From UBA2821 sp902763335 (lineage in GTDB: Bacteria; Bacillota; Clostridia; Lachnospirales; Lachnospiraceae): 64,000 nt of DNA. The stretch lies in assembly GCA_052066835.1 (NCBI GenBank), contig JBQHRJ010000005.1. One strand, given 5' to 3'. Numbering within the stretch: the first letter of the stretch is position 1; every line of letters starts with the position of its first letter. A program made the position numbers and the translations under genes. This document shows, in pieces, positions 48,331 to 57,202 of this stretch. A model generated the notes under the pieces. The model had not been told where the DNA came from. It made no database searches and saw only the letters and a program-made list of their open reading frames with translations.

Positions 48331-48993
48331 ATGAATATAACAATAGACGGACCTGCAGGAGCAGGAAAAAGTACAATAGCAAAGAAAGTAGCATCAGATA
48401 TAGGATATGTATATGTTGATACCGGAGCAATATACAGAACACTGGCTCTGGCATGTATAAGAAAAGGTATCGCGGCAGATGATGAGAAAAATGTGTGTGA
48501 CATCTGCAAAAATACAAAAGTAGACATAAAGTATGTTGACGGTGAACAGATAATGCTTTTAGACGGAGAAAATGTAAACGCTTATATACGTTCAGAGGAT
48601 GTGAGCAGAATGACTTCATCAATATCAGTATATAAGGAAGTAAGGGAACAGCTCATAGATTTGCAGAGGTATATTGCAGAGAAAGAAAATGTAATAATGG
48701 ATGGAAGAGATATAGGAACATTTGTGCTTCCGAATGCGGAAGTGAAAATATATCTTAACGCTAGTGTGGAGACAAGGGCAAAGAGAAGATATCTTGAGCA
48801 GAAAGATAAAGGTGTTGAATGTTCACTTGAGGATATAGAAAAGGATATAAAAGAGAGAGATTACAGGGATATGCACAGGGATATAGCGCCGTTACGCAAG
48901 GCGGATGATGCGGTAGAGGTAGATACATCTTCCATGACTATTGATGAGGTTGTTATGAAAATAAAGGATATCATAAAGGAGAAAGCCGAATAA
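48331..48993 (+). CDS. cmk: Cytidylate kinase
   Basis: The 220-residue enzyme phosphorylates CMP and dCMP. The P-loop GPAGAGKS is at residues 7-14, followed by YVDTGAIYRT. The NMP-binding block contains RYIAEKENVIMDGRDIGT and the lid has RRYLEQKDKG. ATGGAGAGAG lies before the ATG. It overlaps ispH by one base. The order cmk-ispH-rpsA is conserved in Clostridia. Confidence 0.97.
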   Translation: MNITIDGPAGAGKSTIAKKVASDIGYVYVDTGAIYRTLALACIRKGIAADDEKNVCDICKNTKVDIKYVDGEQIMLLDGENVNAYIRSEDVSRMTSSISVYKEVREQLIDLQRYIAEKENVIMDGRDIGTFVLPNAEVKIYLNASVETRAKRRYLEQKDKGVECSLEDIEKDIKERDYRDMHRDIAPLRKADDAVEVDTSSMTIDEVVMKIKDIIKEKAE

Positions 48994-49844
48994 TGAAGGT
49001 TATTGTTGCTAAGACAGCAGGTTTCTGCTTTGGTGTAAAAAGAGCTGTTGATAAGGTTTATCAGCAGATAAATGACAGCAATGGAGAAAAAATATATACT
49101 TATGGTCCGATAATCCATAACGAAGAGGTAGTTAAGGATCTTGAAAAGAAAGGCGTTGAAATAATTAATTCCAAAGAGGAACTGAAAAACATTAAAAGCG
49201 GAACTATAGTTATACGTTCACACGGTGTTGATAAAGAGGTATATGACATTGCACATGCCAATGGATTAAAAATTGAAGATGCCACATGTCCTTTTGTATT
49301 AAAAATACATAAAATTGTAGAAAAGGAAAAAAATAATGGTAGGCATATTGTCATAATAGGAAACAAAGATCATCCCGAAGTACAGGGAATAAGAGGGTGG
49401 TCCGGAGATGATACTACGATTATAGGTGATGAGGAAGAAGCACGAAAATTTGAGCTAAAAGACGGCAGTAAGATTTGTATTGTATCTCAAACGACATTTA
49501 ATTACAATAAATTTAAATATCTTGTTGAAATTATCTCAAAAAAGCGGTATGATATAAATGTTTTAGATACTATATGTAACGCTACACATGAACGGCAGTC
49601 AGAAGCAAAGGAAATAGCAGCAAATGTTGATTCTATGATTGTAATTGGAGGTAAGAAAAGTTCAAACACCCAGAAGCTGTATGAAATATGCAGTAAGGAA
49701 TGTAAGAACACTTACTATATACAAACATTAGAAGATATGGATTTGTGCGAACTTCAATCTAGTAGTTGCGTAGGTATTACAGCTGGGGCATCAACCCCAA
49801 ATAATATTATCGAGGAGGTTCATACTAATGTCAGAAAGTTTTGA
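48993..49844 (+). CDS. ispH: 4-hydroxy-3-methylbut-2-enyl diphosphate reductase
   Basis: The 283-residue iron-sulfur enzyme is the last step of the MEP isoprenoid pathway. The three cluster cysteines lie in AGFCFGVKRA (C12), ATCPFV and DTICNATHERQ; the His motifs YGPIIHNEEV and RSHGV and the Thr-rich SQTTFN are present. In many Clostridia IspH is fused to ribosomal protein S1. Here the two overlap by 17 bases in a different frame and are separate proteins. Confidence 0.97.
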   Translation: MKVIVAKTAGFCFGVKRAVDKVYQQINDSNGEKIYTYGPIIHNEEVVKDLEKKGVEIINSKEELKNIKSGTIVIRSHGVDKEVYDIAHANGLKIEDATCPFVLKIHKIVEKEKNNGRHIVIIGNKDHPEVQGIRGWSGDDTTIIGDEEEARKFELKDGSKICIVSQTTFNYNKFKYLVEIISKKRYDINVLDTICNATHERQSEAKEIAANVDSMIVIGGKKSSNTQKLYEICSKECKNTYYIQTLEDMDLCELQSSSCVGITAGASTPNNIIEEVHTNVRKF

Positions 49845-50913
49845 ACAGTTGTTTGAAGAACAGGGAATGAAACAAATACGTACAGGAGAGATTGTTGAAG
49901 GCACAGTAATCAGTGTAAAAGAAGATGAAATCGTCTTAAATATAGGTTACAAGTCGGATGGTATTATTTCAAGAAATGAATATACCAATACACCAAATGT
50001 AGATCTCACTACATGCGTATCAGTTGGCGACAAGATGGAAGCCAAAGTATTAAAGGTAAATGACGGAGAAGGTCAGGTTGCACTCTCTTACAAGAAACTT
50101 GCAGCAGAGAAGGGCAACAAGAGATTAGAGGAAGCTTTTGAGAATAAAGAAGTTCTTAAGGCTAAAGTTGTTCAGGTTAATCCGGGTGGATTAAGCGTAT
50201 CAGTAGAGGAGTCAAGAGTATTTATTCCTGCAAGCCTTGTATCTGATACTTATGAGAAAGATTTAAACAAATACATGGATCAGGAAATTGAGTTCGTTAT
50301 AACAGAATTCAATCCTAGAAAGAGAAGAATTATCGGTGACCGCAAGCAGTTAATCGTTGCTGAGAAGGCAGAGAAGAAGAAAGCACTTTTAGAGAGACTC
50401 AAAGAAGGACAGACAGTTACAGGTGTTATTAAGAACGTAACAGATTTTGGTGCATTTGTTGATTTAGGCGGTATCGACGGATTACTTCACATTTCAGAGA
50501 TGTCATGGGGAAGAGTTGAGAATCCTAAGAAGAACTTCAAGGTTGGAACAGAGCTTAAGGTTCTTATAAAAGAAATAAACGGAGAGAAGATTGCATTAAG
50601 TCTTAAATTTGACGAGACAAATCCATGGCTTGACGCAGCTACAAAATATGCTGTTGGAAATGTAGTAAAAGGTAAAGTTGCAAGAATGACAGACTTTGGT
50701 GCATTTATCGAACTTGAAACAGGTGTTGATGCACTTTTACATGTTTCACAGATTTCAAAAGAGCATGTTGACAAGCCTTCAGATGTACTTTCAGTTGGAC
50801 AGGAAGTAGAAGCAAAAGTTGTAGATTTCAGTGCTGAGGATAAGAAAATCAGCTTAAGCATTAAGGCACTTGAGAAAGATGCTGAAAATGCAGAGGAGAC
50901 TACAGAGGAATAA
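49828..50913 (+). CDS. rpsA: S1 RNA-binding protein (ribosomal protein S1 homologue)
   Basis: The 361-residue protein has four S1 domains, starting near residues 18, 105, 190 and 275. The last two are best conserved (VTGVIKNVTDFGAFVDLGGIDGLLHIS and VKGKVARMTDFGAFIEL). It begins inside the end of ispH, with GAGGAGG at the correct distance, so a strong start site compensates for the overlap. It is expected to bind mRNA at the ribosome or act in translation regulation. Confidence 0.95.
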   Translation: MSESFEQLFEEQGMKQIRTGEIVEGTVISVKEDEIVLNIGYKSDGIISRNEYTNTPNVDLTTCVSVGDKMEAKVLKVNDGEGQVALSYKKLAAEKGNKRLEEAFENKEVLKAKVVQVNPGGLSVSVEESRVFIPASLVSDTYEKDLNKYMDQEIEFVITEFNPRKRRIIGDRKQLIVAEKAEKKKALLERLKEGQTVTGVIKNVTDFGAFVDLGGIDGLLHISEMSWGRVENPKKNFKVGTELKVLIKEINGEKIALSLKFDETNPWLDAATKYAVGNVVKGKVARMTDFGAFIELETGVDALLHVSQISKEHVDKPSDVLSVGQEVEAKVVDFSAEDKKISLSIKALEKDAENAEETTEE

Positions 50914-50936
50914 TCAGTACGTGAGGAGGTATGATT

Positions 50937-51710
50937 TTGGATTACACAGGGTTCAAAAAACAGATATATGACCTTACTCACATAGATTTGAATGCTTATA
51001 AAGAACGGCAGATGAAACGTAGAATAGATGCACTTATTGCTAAACACAAATTTAGTGATTATGATAGTTATGTAAAAGCTATCAGAGTGGATTCTAATCT
51101 GTTTGAAGAATTTGTGAATTATTTGACCATAAATGTTTCAGAGTTCTACAGAAATCCGGAACAGTGGAAAAATCTTTCAAAAGATATATATCCATATCTT
51201 GTAGAACATTTTGGTAAAAGTCTTAAGATATGGAGTGCTGCCTGTTCTACAGGTGATGAGCCTTATTCACTTGTTATGACGCTGGCGGATTATATTCCGT
51301 TAAGGCGGATAAAGATTATAGCTACAGATATAGATAAACAGGTTCTTGAAAAGGCGAAAGCCGGATTGTACAATGAAAAGAGTGTTTCAGGACTTCCGGC
51401 AGAATATAAGGACAAATATCTTGTGAAGATTGGAAAGAACAACTATCAGGTTAAAGACGAAGTTAAGTCATGTGTTGAATTTCGACAACACAATCTCCTT
51501 AAGGATGACTATCCAAGCGGATGTGATATGATAGTGTGCAGAAATGTGGTTATATATTTTACGGATGAAGCGAAGACTGAGATTTATAAGAAGTTTCACA
51601 GGTCATTAAAAACCGGAGGAATACTTTTTGTAGGAAGTACCGAGCAGATTATAAATTATAGAGATTTGAATTACGAATCAGTAAAATCATTTTTTTATAA
51701 AAAAGTTTAG
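50937..51710 (+). CDS. cheR: CheR-type MCP glutamate methyltransferase
   Basis: The 257-residue SAM-dependent enzyme has a CheR N-terminal all-helical domain (KERQMKRRIDALIAKH) and the methyltransferase domain with LKIWSAACSTGDEPYSL and CRNVVIYFTDEA. It methylates chemoreceptors. The start is TTG 50937, 7 bases after AGGAGGT; the ATG at 50931 is too close to the ribosome site. There are no other chemotaxis genes here. It follows rpsA by 23 bases and could share its transcript. Confidence 0.92.
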   Translation: MDYTGFKKQIYDLTHIDLNAYKERQMKRRIDALIAKHKFSDYDSYVKAIRVDSNLFEEFVNYLTINVSEFYRNPEQWKNLSKDIYPYLVEHFGKSLKIWSAACSTGDEPYSLVMTLADYIPLRRIKIIATDIDKQVLEKAKAGLYNEKSVSGLPAEYKDKYLVKIGKNNYQVKDEVKSCVEFRQHNLLKDDYPSGCDMIVCRNVVIYFTDEAKTEIYKKFHRSLKTGGILFVGSTEQIINYRDLNYESVKSFFYKKV

Positions 51711-51714
51711 ACAA

Positions 51715-51756
51715 TGGCTGTCACAATGCAACATCAAACTTGCAGTGTGACAGCTA
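51715..51756 (+). terminator. Hairpin after cheR
   Basis: TGGCTGTCACA (51715-51725) pairs with TGTGACAGCTA (51746-51756), one pair being G-T, with inner ATGCA/TGCA pairing. The T run is missing, so termination may be weak. Confidence 0.55.
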
Positions 51757-51785
51757 ATTGCTTATATGGGTATCAGGAGTGAAAG

Positions 51786-52331
51786 ATGAGAGTTATATCA
51801 GGAAGTGCAAGAAGTTTAAGATTAAAAACCATAGAAGGTAACGGAACAAGACCTACCACAGACAGAATAAAGGAAACTCTTTTTAATATGATAAATGACA
51901 GATTGTATGATTGCAGATTTCTTGATTTGTTTAGCGGAAGCGGAGCCATAGGGATTGAGGCTTTGAGCAGAGGAGCAAGAGAGGCGGTTTTTGTTGAAAA
52001 TAACAAAAAAGCAGTTTCATGTATAAAAGAAAATTTAAAATTTACAAAATTAATTGACAGGGCACAGATAATTGAACGAAATGCAGAAAGTGCAGTGGCG
52101 GGACTCAGCGGAAGATTTGATGTAATATTTATGGACCCACCATATGATAATGAATATGAGAAAAAAATGCTTGAATTAATCAGTAAATCCGATATAGCAG
52201 ACAGAGATACACTGATTATTGTTGAAGCATCACTTGATACAAAAATGGATTATTTGAATGAATACGGATATGATATTGTAAAAGAAAAGACATATAAAAC
52301 CAATAAGCATATCTTCATACAAAAATCATAA
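51786..52331 (+). CDS. rsmD: 16S rRNA m2G966 methyltransferase RsmD
   Basis: The 181-residue enzyme methylates a guanine of 16S rRNA. Family features are MRVISGSARSLRLKTIEG, TRPTTDRIKETLFNM, the SAM motif FLDLFSGSGAIGIEALSRGA and the catalytic DPPY. In most Firmicutes the next gene is coaD. Here it is a coiled-coil protein, with ylbJ beyond; all of these belong to the Bacillus ylb region. CAGGAG precedes the ATG. Confidence 0.96.
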   Translation: MRVISGSARSLRLKTIEGNGTRPTTDRIKETLFNMINDRLYDCRFLDLFSGSGAIGIEALSRGAREAVFVENNKKAVSCIKENLKFTKLIDRAQIIERNAESAVAGLSGRFDVIFMDPPYDNEYEKKMLELISKSDIADRDTLIIVEASLDTKMDYLNEYGYDIVKEKTYKTNKHIFIQKS

Positions 52332-52339
52332 AATGTACG

Positions 52340-52368
52340 TTGTAATATTTTAAATATCGTGTTAATAT
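52340..52368 (+). promoter_or_regulatory. Promoter of the coiled-coil gene
   Basis: TTGTAA (52340-52345) and TAATAT (52363-52368) are 17 bases apart. The leader holds a small hairpin (CTTCC/GGAAG near 52395). Confidence 0.6.
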
Positions 52369-52446
52369 TATAAGAAGTTGAATACTAATATAATCTTCCG
52401 AGGTGTAGGAAGTCAGTAATTATATATGAAAGGATGCCGTTAAACA

Positions 52447-53112
52447 ATGAGTAAGATAGAACAGATAATAACCGAGATAGAGGAATACATAGATAATTGC
52501 CGTTTTCAGCCGTTATCTAACACCAAGATTGTTGTTAATAAAGAAGAAATTGAAGAATTGTTAGCTGAGTTAAGGTTAAAGACACCTGACGAAATAAAAA
52601 AATATCAGAGAATCATTGCTAATAAGGATGCTATATTAAGAGATGCAAAGTCAAAAGCGGATGCAATGTTAAGCAAAGCGCAGGAGCAGACTTCTGAACT
52701 TGTAAGTGAACATGAGATTATGCAGCAGGCATATGCACAGGCAAATGATATCGTGCAGCAGGCTACAGAGCAGGCACAGCAGATACTTGACAGTGCTACT
52801 GCGGATGCCAATGCAATCAGAACAGGAGCAGTTCAGTATACAGATGATGTATTAGCTAACCTTCAGAATATAATTACTCATTCTATGGAAAATATAAATA
52901 TTAAATACGATAATCTGATGAAGTCTTTAAGTACAAGCCTGGATGTTGTAAATGCTAACAGGCAGGAACTTAATGCTCAGGATGAAGCAGAGACTGCAGA
53001 GCAGGGTGATGCAGAAGTAGTATCTGATGAATATGCAGGAGATGAGATTGCAGATCAGGAATTAGAAGAACTGAGCGAGTTTGAGGATTATACCGTAGAT
53101 TTAGATGATTAA
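52447..53112 (+). CDS. Coiled-coil protein (DivIVA/ATPase-H-like)
   Basis: The 221-residue protein is mostly helical. After a globular N-terminal segment (MSKIEQIITEIEEYIDNC, then EIEELLAELRLKTPDEIKKYQ) an Ala/Gln-rich coiled coil runs from about 60 to 135, and the C-terminal 50 residues are acidic. Annotation pipelines often label this group as V-ATPase subunit H-like or DivIVA-like. It is found near rsmD in Lachnospiraceae and may be a cell-division or scaffold protein, which is inference. GAAAGGAT is before the ATG. Confidence 0.75.
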   Translation: MSKIEQIITEIEEYIDNCRFQPLSNTKIVVNKEEIEELLAELRLKTPDEIKKYQRIIANKDAILRDAKSKADAMLSKAQEQTSELVSEHEIMQQAYAQANDIVQQATEQAQQILDSATADANAIRTGAVQYTDDVLANLQNIITHSMENINIKYDNLMKSLSTSLDVVNANRQELNAQDEAETAEQGDAEVVSDEYAGDEIADQELEELSEFEDYTVDLDD

Positions 53113-53116
53113 AATA

Positions 53117-53146
53117 AAGGGCTGTCGCACGTTAGTGACAGCCCTT
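53117..53146. terminator. GGGCTGTC hairpin between convergent genes
   Basis: AAGGGCTGT pairs perfectly with ACAGCCCTT, and CAC pairs with GTG around a GTTA loop. Flanks are A-rich on the left. It probably ends both the coiled-coil gene and ylbJ. Confidence 0.75.
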
Positions 53147-53172
53147 CGTTATGTAGCTATATGATACAGATG

Positions 53173-54096
53173 TCAACAAATAAATATAATGGTAAGAGGA
53201 AGTGAAACTAATGCGGCAGTTATCTTACCTGCCACATACCACTTTAGTGACAGATTGCTGTCGGATATCATGCTGTATGTCTGAAACATTGCAGACAGTC
53301 CGCCAAACATTGTAAAAAATATTATAAGAAGTAATTTGGTGGAGAATGGTATTGTGCATATGCTTATAAAATATGTTCCGGTTGTTATTTCAAATAGGCC
53401 GGATAGCAGTATTTTTGGAATAATATCTGAAAAATATTTTAAAAATTCACATAGTATTGAAAATAATAAAATATAACTGCTTATTCTGATTAATGTGCGA
53501 ACGGAAGACAAAAATGTTTTGTCAATGGAAAAATAAGTAATTGAATCCTGATTTGCCGGTGCAGTACCGGTTATGCTATGGGCAGAAACAGAAGATGCTT
53601 TTCTGTAAAACGGACATATAATCAGTGCAGTGATGAATGCAGATGCATAACATACTAAAAATATGTAAGCCGGATTTATCATACCGTGTAACAGAGAAAC
53701 GGCAATATATGAACTTAAAAAGGCCGGACTTGCATTATTTACAAATGATAGCATATAGTTCCCTTCGGATTCTGATATCCTGCCGCTTTTTACCAAATCA
53801 GCACAGGATTTTGCACCTATTGGATAACCGCACAGAAATCCGGTTATAATGGCATATCCGCAGGGACTGCTGAGATGAAGGATACGGGTTAGCGGGTTTA
53901 ACAGAAAGGATATTTTATCTGTCGTATTTAAAGCTATCATTATATCAGATATTAAAATAAACGGAAATAATGTCGGAATAACAGTAAATAATATTAATTT
54001 TATTCCGGCAAGCGTACCGTCATAAATGATTTTATTATTTATGATGGCAAGGATAAATATGAAAATTGGACTTAAGGATATAAATTTTTTAATCAT
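53173..54096 (-). CDS. ylbJ: Sporulation membrane protein YlbJ
   Basis: The 307-residue membrane protein has about eight hydrophobic segments and the gate-like motif of the YlbJ family: TGFLCGYPIGAKSCADLVKSGRIS, then FVNNASPAFLSSYIA, and the C-terminal mirror MFGGLSAMFQTYSMISDSNL. YlbJ is needed for spore formation in Bacillus. It lies near rsmD as in Bacillus. No good ribosome site is visible before the start at 54096, which suggests weak or conditional translation. Confidence 0.9.
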   Translation of the reverse strand: MIKKFISLSPIFIFILAIINNKIIYDGTLAGIKLILFTVIPTLFPFILISDIMIALNTTDKISFLLNPLTRILHLSSPCGYAIITGFLCGYPIGAKSCADLVKSGRISESEGNYMLSFVNNASPAFLSSYIAVSLLHGMINPAYIFLVCYASAFITALIICPFYRKASSVSAHSITGTAPANQDSITYFSIDKTFLSSVRTLIRISSYILLFSILCEFLKYFSDIIPKILLSGLFEITTGTYFISICTIPFSTKLLLIIFFTMFGGLSAMFQTYSMISDSNLSLKWYVAGKITAALVSLPLTIIFIC

Positions 54097-54140
54097 AAAA
54101 TATTATATTATTGAAATAATGAATGTATGATAAATTTTAG

Positions 54141-54170
54141 TTGCAACAGGGCGTATATTTGTGATATGAT
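54141..54170 (+). promoter_or_regulatory. asnB promoter with extended -10
   Basis: TTGCAA (54141-54146) and TATGAT (54165-54170) are 18 bases apart, with TGA before the -10. Confidence 0.6.
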
Positions 54171-54209
54171 TGCCTGTAATAGTGTTATTATGGAAAGGAA
54201 TGATAAAAC

Positions 54210-56051
54210 ATGTGCGGTTTTGCCGGATATATAACAGAAAATGGAAAAGCACCTGAATATAAAGATAATTTAATAGAGATGATGAATTCCATAAAACATA
54301 GGGGCCCGGATGATGAAGGTACACATATCGATGATATGGCGGGAATGGGCTTTAGAAGGCTGAGCATTATAGGAATAACAAATGGTAAGCAGCCTATGTA
54401 TAATGAGGATGAATCTATAGTTGTTACATTTAACGGAGAGATATATAACTATCAGACTATAAAAGAGGAACTTATTAAAAAGGGTCATATCTTCAAAACA
54501 GATGCCGATACAGAAGTACTTGTTCACGGATATGAGGAGTATGGCAAAGATTTATTACAGAAGCTTAGAGGAATGTATGCCTTTGCGATATGGGACATAA
54601 AGAAGAAAGAGATGTTCATGGCAAGGGATATATTTGGAATTAAACCTCTTTTCTACACCCAGACAGACAAAGATTTTGTTTTTGGCTCTGAGATAAAGGC
54701 GATATTGAAATTCCCAACTGTAAAAAAAGATTTAAATGAGGAAGCATTGGAAAGCTATTTATCATTTCAGTATTCAATACTCAAGGAGACGTTTTTTAAG
54801 GGAATATACAGACTTCCGCCGGCACACTGCCTCACATGGAAGGATGGTAAGGTGACAGTAGAAAGATATTGGGAGCCTGTATTTGACACAGATGACAACA
54901 TAACATTTGATGAAGCTGTAAAGATGACAAATGATGTCATGAAGAATTCGATAGAAGCTCATAAGATAAGCGACACAGAAGTTGGTGGTTTCTTATCAGG
55001 CGGAGTTGATTCAAGCTATATAGTGGCAAGAAGTAATCTTGACAAAACTTTCAGTGTAGGATTTGATTATCCGAAATGTAATGAAATTCCGTTAGCTAAG
55101 ACTCTTTCTGATTATGTAGGTGTAAAGAACACAAGTAAACTTATATCAACAGAGGAGTTCTTTACAGAATTTCCTAAGATAATGAATCATGTAGATGAAC
55201 CTTTATCAGACCCGTCATCCATAGCTTTGTATTTCCTTTGCAAACTTGCAAGTGAAAATGTAAAGGTAGTGCTTTCGGGAGAAGGTTCAGATGAATTGTT
55301 TGGCGGATACAATATATACAAGTCACCATTTGCACTGGCACCTATGTATAAGATACCTAGACCGGTAAGACGCGGACTTGCAAAGACATTCCAGAAACTT
55401 CCTTTCAGATTCAAAGGAAAGAATTATGTTATAAGAGCAGGACAGGATCTTGAAGAGAGATATATAGGAAATGCATATATATTTAAAACTAAAGAAGTAT
55501 ATAAATTATTAAAGAATCCTAAAAAGAAATATACACCTCAGAGTATAACAAAACCTATATATGACAAGGTAAAAGATAAAGATGATATAACTAAAATGCA
55601 GTATATAGATATAAATACATGGCTGTGGGGAGATATTCTTAATAAGGCAGATACAATGAGTATGGCACATTCACTTGAAGTAAGGGTACCGTTCCTTGAC
55701 AGGGAAGTTGCAAAGGTTGCATTTTCAATACCTGTAAAACACAGAGTGGACAAGCATGAGACAAAGCGTTATTTCAGAAAAGCCGCAAATGAATTTATGC
55801 CGGATATAACTGCTGAGAGAAAGAAACTCGGATTCCCTATACCGGTAAGAAACTGGTTAAAAGAGGACAAATATTACCATCTGGTAAAGAGTACGCTTAC
55901 ATCTAAAGAGGCTGAAAAGTTCTTTAATGTTTCAGAGCTTGAGAAGCTTCTTGATGATCATTATAACGGTAAAGTTGACAACTCAAGAAAAGTCTGGACA
56001 ATATATGCATTTATATTGTGGTATCAGAAACATTTCGTTGAAGCAGCTTAA
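54210..56051 (+). CDS. asnB: Asparagine synthase (glutamine-hydrolysing)
   Basis: The 613-residue enzyme amidates aspartate with glutamine nitrogen. Cys2 (MCGFAGYI) is the glutaminase nucleophile. The N-terminal class II glutaminase (1-200) has RLSIIG, GEIYNY and DADTEV; the ATP pyrophosphatase domain has FLSGGVDSSY and LSGEGSDELFGGYN. The whole length fits AsnB. GGAAAGGAA precedes the ATG. The downstream metallo-beta-lactamase gene is 24 bases away and may be co-transcribed. Confidence 0.97.
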   Translation: MCGFAGYITENGKAPEYKDNLIEMMNSIKHRGPDDEGTHIDDMAGMGFRRLSIIGITNGKQPMYNEDESIVVTFNGEIYNYQTIKEELIKKGHIFKTDADTEVLVHGYEEYGKDLLQKLRGMYAFAIWDIKKKEMFMARDIFGIKPLFYTQTDKDFVFGSEIKAILKFPTVKKDLNEEALESYLSFQYSILKETFFKGIYRLPPAHCLTWKDGKVTVERYWEPVFDTDDNITFDEAVKMTNDVMKNSIEAHKISDTEVGGFLSGGVDSSYIVARSNLDKTFSVGFDYPKCNEIPLAKTLSDYVGVKNTSKLISTEEFFTEFPKIMNHVDEPLSDPSSIALYFLCKLASENVKVVLSGEGSDELFGGYNIYKSPFALAPMYKIPRPVRRGLAKTFQKLPFRFKGKNYVIRAGQDLEERYIGNAYIFKTKEVYKLLKNPKKKYTPQSITKPIYDKVKDKDDITKMQYIDINTWLWGDILNKADTMSMAHSLEVRVPFLDREVAKVAFSIPVKHRVDKHETKRYFRKAANEFMPDITAERKKLGFPIPVRNWLKEDKYYHLVKSTLTSKEAEKFFNVSELEKLLDDHYNGKVDNSRKVWTIYAFILWYQKHFVEAA

Positions 56052-56075
56052 AATGTTTTCAGAACGGAGAAAAAT

Positions 56076-56873
56076 ATGAGATTTGCAAGTATAGCCAGCG
56101 GCAGCAGTGGAAACTGCATATATGCAGGTACAGATAATACCCATATACTTATAGATGCCGGAATAAGCAAAAAAAGAATAGAAAGCGGACTTAATGAATT
56201 TGGTTTATCATTAAAGGATATAGATGCGATTCTTGTTACACACGAACACTCAGACCATATCGGAGGTCTGGGTGTGGTGTCAAGAGCGTATCACATACCG
56301 ATATATGCCACTTCAAAAACCATAGAATTTATAAAGAATTATAAAAATCTTGGTAAGATAGATGAGGACTTATATAATGATATAACACCGGATGTAAGCT
56401 TCGACATACGGGATATAAAGGTAAATCCTTTTTCAATATCCCATGATGCAGTTGATCCTGTAGCATACAGAGTGGAGAATGCTGATAAATCAGTGGCGGT
56501 AGCTACGGATATGGGTGTGTATGATGATTATACGATATCCAATCTTGAGGGTGTAAATGCATTGCTGTTAGAAGCAAATCATGATGTAAGGATGCTTGAG
56601 GCAGGACCTTATCCTTATCTTCTGAAGAGGAGAATATTAGGGGAAAAGGGACATTTATCCAACGAGTCATCAGGCAGGTTGCTCAGCAGACTTTTACATG
56701 ATAATATGAAACATGTTTTTCTCGGACATCTGAGTAAAGAAAACAATTATGATATGCTTGCTTATGAAACAGTAAAGCTTGAGATTAATACAGATGATAC
56801 ACCGTATAAGGCAGATGATTTTGAAATACAGGTGGCACGGCGGGATATACCGTCGGAGGCAATAGAAATATGA
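56076..56873 (+). CDS. MBL-fold metallohydrolase, YycJ-like
   Basis: The 265-residue protein has SIASGSSGNCIYAG at the N-terminus and the metal motif THEHSDH at 55-61. LFLGHLSKEN near the C-terminus carries another His. These are the hallmarks of the WalJ/YycJ family of exonuclease-like MBL proteins. In Bacillus yycJ sits in the walRK operon; here it is behind asnB instead. The activity has not been proven in this group. Confidence 0.9.
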   Translation: MRFASIASGSSGNCIYAGTDNTHILIDAGISKKRIESGLNEFGLSLKDIDAILVTHEHSDHIGGLGVVSRAYHIPIYATSKTIEFIKNYKNLGKIDEDLYNDITPDVSFDIRDIKVNPFSISHDAVDPVAYRVENADKSVAVATDMGVYDDYTISNLEGVNALLLEANHDVRMLEAGPYPYLLKRRILGEKGHLSNESSGRLLSRLLHDNMKHVFLGHLSKENNYDMLAYETVKLEINTDDTPYKADDFEIQVARRDIPSEAIEI

Positions 56874-56910
56874 TAACTGTATAATATATAGAAAGGCAAT
56901 GGTTAATAAA

Positions 56911-57183
56911 ATGAAAAAAACAATTATTACAGTAGTAGGAAAAGACACAGTTGGTATCATAGCAAAGGTATGTACATATTTAGCTGAAAATAAAGTAAAT
57001 ATACTTGATATTTCACAGACAATAGTACAGGGCTTTTTTAACATGATGATGATTGTTGATGCAGGAAAAATTGATAAGTCTTTTGGTCAGTTTTCGGATG
57101 AAATCAGGGCAATCGGTGAGGATATAGGTGTGCAGATAAGAGTGCAGCAGGAAGATATATTTAACAGTATGCATCGTATATAG
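56911..57183 (+). CDS. ACT domain protein (UPF0237)
   Basis: The 90-residue protein is a single ACT-type domain, with IITVVGKDTVGIIAKVCTYLAE and VNILDISQTIVQGFFNMMMIVD. It probably binds an amino acid and regulates a partner. It almost always lies before the DUF711/PFL gene, as here. ATG 56911 gives the family beginning and length; ATG 56899 lies only two bases from GAAAGG. Confidence 0.92.
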   Translation: MKKTIITVVGKDTVGIIAKVCTYLAENKVNILDISQTIVQGFFNMMMIVDAGKIDKSFGQFSDEIRAIGEDIGVQIRVQQEDIFNSMHRI

Positions 57184-57202
57184 GGAAAGGCATGGTTTGA
57201 AA

